DNA of 64,000 bases, from assembly GCF_003226535.1 (NCBI RefSeq), contig NZ_QKOB01000003.1, forward strand, positions 372,001 through 436,000. Direction: 5' to 3'. The translations under genes were made by a program, and so were the position numbers. Every line of letters starts with the position of its first letter. Within the stretch, counting starts at the first letter, position 1. The notes under the pieces are model-generated. The model ran no database searches, was not told the DNA's origin, and saw only the letters and a program-made list of their open reading frames with translations. Positions 62,234-64,000 of the stretch are shown one piece after another. Source of the stretch: Meiothermus sp. Pnk-1. GTDB lineage: Bacteria > Deinococcota > Deinococci > Deinococcales > Thermaceae.

Positions 62234-63579
62234 CCTAAATTCCTCAAGTCGGCCACGCGCTTGAGCTTGCCGCCTTCGCTGCGCGGGGCGGTGCCGGGGC
62301 TGATGAGCGTGACCTTGACCGAGACGCCGATGTTGTCCTTGACCTTGTGGGCCACCTTGTCGCGCAGCGCCGAGAGGCGGTGATCGGCCTCGATGACCTC
62401 GTCGGAGAGCATCTGCGCGCCGATCTCGCGGAAGAAGGACTCGGCGACCTCGAGCTTGAGCTCGAGTTCGTCCATGGTGCGCTCGCGCTTGAGCACGATC
62501 TGGTAGTGCGGGGCTACCTCGGGGATCTGCAACAGCACGGCCTCGATCTGGGTGGGATAGACGTTGACCCCCCGCACGATGAGCATGTCGTCGGTGCGAC
62601 CCCGGATCTGGGCCATTCGGGCGTGGGTGCGCCCGGAGGCCCCCGGCTCGCGGGTGAGGTAGGTGAGGTCGCCGGTCCAGTAGCGCAGCACCGGCATGGC
62701 CTTCTTGGTGAGGGTGGTGAGCACCAGCACGCCCACCTGGCCCTCGGGCAGGGGCTCGCCGGTCTCGGGGTGGACGACCTCGGGGTAGAAGTGGTCCTCC
62801 CAGATGTAGCTCAGGCCATCGCGTTCGTTCACGTCCTCGTTGGAGACACCGGGGCCGATGATTTCGGAGAGGCCATAGATGTTGGTAGACTTCACCCCTA
62901 AGCCCTCGTCCACGCTCTTTCGGATGGCCTCGGTCCAGGGTTCTGCGCCCAACACGGCGTACTTGAGGCTGATCTCCTCCGGACTCACCCCGCGCCGCTT
63001 GAACTCCTCGGCCAGGGTCTGGGCATACGAGGGGGTGCAGCAGATGACTTCGGGCTTGAAATCCTGAATCAGCATGATCTGCCGCTCGGTCATGCCGCCG
63101 GAGACGGGTACCACGATCATGCCGAGCTTCTCCGCGCCCCCGTGCAGCCCCAGCCCGCCGGTGAAGAGGCCATAGCCGTAGGCGTTGTGCAGCATCATGC
63201 CAGGCTCGCACCCCGCGGCGGCCAGCGAGCGGGCCACCACCTCGGCGAAGACCTCGAGGTCGCCCTTGGTGTACCCCACCACCGTAGGCTTGCCGGTAGT
63301 GCCACTGCTGGCGTGGATGCGGGCCAGCTCGTGGCGGGGCACGGCGAAGAGGCCGAAGGGGTAGGTGTCGCGCAGATCTTTCTTTTTGGTGAAAGGCAGT
63401 CTGGGCAGGTCTTCTATGCCCCGAATGTCTGAGGGCTTGATCCCTCGTTCGTCGAAGGCTTGCTTGTAGAAGGGTACGCGCTCGTAGACGTAGGCCACCT
63501 GCTCGCGTAGCCGCTCGTCCTGGAGCGCTTTGAGCTGGGGGCGGGGAAGGGTCTCGAGCTCGGGTTGGAAGATGGGCAT
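62230..63579 (-). CDS. paaK: Phenylacetate-CoA ligase
   Basis: 449 residues, right for PaaK. AMP-binding motif HASSGTTGKPTVVGYTKGD, then PSYAQTLAEEFKRRG, the acyl-adenylate region NIYGLSEIIGPGVS and the hinge RGRTDDMLIVRGVNVYPTQIE; the C-terminal Lys is in RSEGGKLKRVADLR. It makes phenylacetyl-CoA, the entry step of the aerobic phenylacetate pathway. AGGAGG lies six bases before the ATG. The ring-epoxidation genes (paaABCDE) are not in the window. Confidence 0.94.
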   Translation of the reverse strand: MPIFQPELETLPRPQLKALQDERLREQVAYVYERVPFYKQAFDERGIKPSDIRGIEDLPRLPFTKKKDLRDTYPFGLFAVPRHELARIHASSGTTGKPTVVGYTKGDLEVFAEVVARSLAAAGCEPGMMLHNAYGYGLFTGGLGLHGGAEKLGMIVVPVSGGMTERQIMLIQDFKPEVICCTPSYAQTLAEEFKRRGVSPEEISLKYAVLGAEPWTEAIRKSVDEGLGVKSTNIYGLSEIIGPGVSNEDVNERDGLSYIWEDHFYPEVVHPETGEPLPEGQVGVLVLTTLTKKAMPVLRYWTGDLTYLTREPGASGRTHARMAQIRGRTDDMLIVRGVNVYPTQIEAVLLQIPEVAPHYQIVLKRERTMDELELKLEVAESFFREIGAQMLSDEVIEADHRLSALRDKVAHKVKDNIGVSVKVTLISPGTAPRSEGGKLKRVADLRNLG

Positions 63580-63595
63580 GGGAACCTCCTATAGG

Positions 63596-63640
63596 CGCAG
63601 GTCGCACGTCTTACGTCGTACGCAGGACGCAAGATGCTGG
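63596..63640. repeat. ACGTACGAC-type repeat fragment
   Basis: GCAGGTCGCACGTCTTACG followed by TCGTACGCAGGACGCAAG, the same short-repeat class as in the other gaps, placed between two minus-strand genes. Confidence 0.4.
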
Positions 63641-63644
63641 CCGG

Positions 63645-64000
63645 TCATAAAGCCGTCATCCCCCCGTCCACGGCGAGCACCTGGCCGCTGACGTAGTCGG
63701 AGGCGGGGGAGCAGAGGAAGAGCGCGGCCCCGGCGAGTTCGCCGCTGCGGCCCAGGCGGCCCAGGGGGGTGCGCCCGCTCACGGCGGCCTCGATGCGCGG
63801 CAAGACCTTCTCGGTCATGCGGGTGGGGAAGAAGCCGGGGGCCAGGGCGTTGACCCGGATGCCAAAGGGGCCCCACTTCACCGCCAGGTCGCGGGTCAGG
63901 GCGATCAGGCCGCCCTTGGAGGCCGAGTAGGCGGCGGCGTCCATGAGCTCGCTGGGGCTGCCCATCAGCCCAGCCACCGAGGCGATGTTGAGGATCTTGC
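63645..64000 (-). CDS. Short-chain dehydrogenase, C-terminal part
   Basis: Partial gene running off the right edge; the last 117 codons are visible. KILNIASVAGLMG carries the catalytic Ser region and AAYSASKGGLIALTRDLAVKWGPFGIRVNALAPGFFPTRMTEKVL the Tyr-x-x-x-Lys pair. It ends GQVLAVDGGMTAL, a standard SDR C-terminus. Close in style to gluconate-5-dehydrogenase and FabG-like enzymes; the substrate is unknown. It lies upstream of paaK on the same strand. Confidence 0.88.
   Translation of the reverse strand, partial: KILNIASVAGLMGSPSELMDAAAYSASKGGLIALTRDLAVKWGPFGIRVNALAPGFFPTRMTEKVLPRIEAAVSGRTPLGRLGRSGELAGAALFLCSPASDYVSGQVLAVDGGMTAL

Noticed and set aside
62234-63607. Long open frame upstream of the thioesterase, in another frame of paaK.
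   Set aside because: Arg/Gly/His-rich shadow of paaK; the real thioesterase starts at ATG 62231-62233 with a ribosome binding site.

Overview
The window looks like chromosomal DNA of a thermophilic Deinococcota bacterium, most likely Meiothermus/Allomeiothermus. This rests on the high-GC coding, the pairing of an archaeal-type (AspRS2-like) aspartyl-tRNA synthetase with TrmFO, the pyrR-pyrB-pyrC cluster with a translated leader, and caa3/aa3-type oxidase genes. Many genes also begin 6-8 bases after a TAnnnT -10 box (leaderless mRNAs), and the hexamer CTCGAG is conspicuously frequent. The species call is inference; no rRNA or tRNA gene was found.

Layout. 1-4.4 kb: a minus-strand ytr-like operon (two ABC transporter pairs and a GntR/YtrA repressor) behind a promoter whose -10 lies in an operator. 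4.6-9.3 kb: penicillin-acylase family protein, aldo/keto reductase, CDGSH protein, half-size AbrB-type membrane protein, VOC protein. 9.8-15.5 kb: DsbA-like protein, speE with a SpeD-like protein lacking its catalytic residues, FtsK. 15.6-20.5 kb: two tandem OmpH/Skp periplasmic chaperones, a small outer-membrane barrel, an M20 amidohydrolase, a secreted WD40 protein. 20.6-26.7 kb: a PucR-type regulator, class III aminotransferase, bacteriohemerythrin, MmsA-type dehydrogenase and TPR protein; the aminotransferase and MmsA promoters share the same upstream box. 26.7-32.1 kb: lipoprotein, pyrD, and pyrR-pyrB-pyrC with a PyrR-responsive leader. 32.1-42.8 kb: sbcDC, murJ, aspS2, tatD, an SRPBCC protein, trmFO. 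42.4-47.4 kb: cytochrome c oxidase operon. 47.6-49.3 kb: a decayed IS1634-like element. 49.5-58.4 kb: one long minus-strand operon joining a FabH-like enzyme, acyl-CoA synthetase, alpha/beta hydrolase, MaoC protein, a complete Liv-type ABC importer and 3-hydroxybutyrate dehydrogenase, facing a MalT/BTAD-type regulator across a symmetrical promoter region. 61-64 kb: LON-domain protein, thioesterase, paaK and a partial SDR.

The most interesting signals are regulatory and structural. (1) The aspS2 leader encodes a nine-residue peptide with Asp-Asp-Asn codons, followed by a competing antiterminator and terminator, the layout of a ribosome-mediated attenuator for a non-discriminating AspRS. (2) The pyr leader has a GC-rich PyrR-binding hairpin at the RNA 5' end, overlapping the Shine-Dalgarno of a 30-codon leader ORF that runs over a UUCG-capped terminator into pyrR. 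(3) A dispersed intergenic repeat of about 42 bp has conserved flanks around a hairpin whose two arms change together from copy to copy. (4) A SpeD homologue has lost its pyruvoyl serine and catalytic cysteine, and sits in the speE cluster like a prozyme. (5) The 49.5-58.4 kb operon may be an undescribed uptake-and-activation system for hydroxy or short acyl acids.
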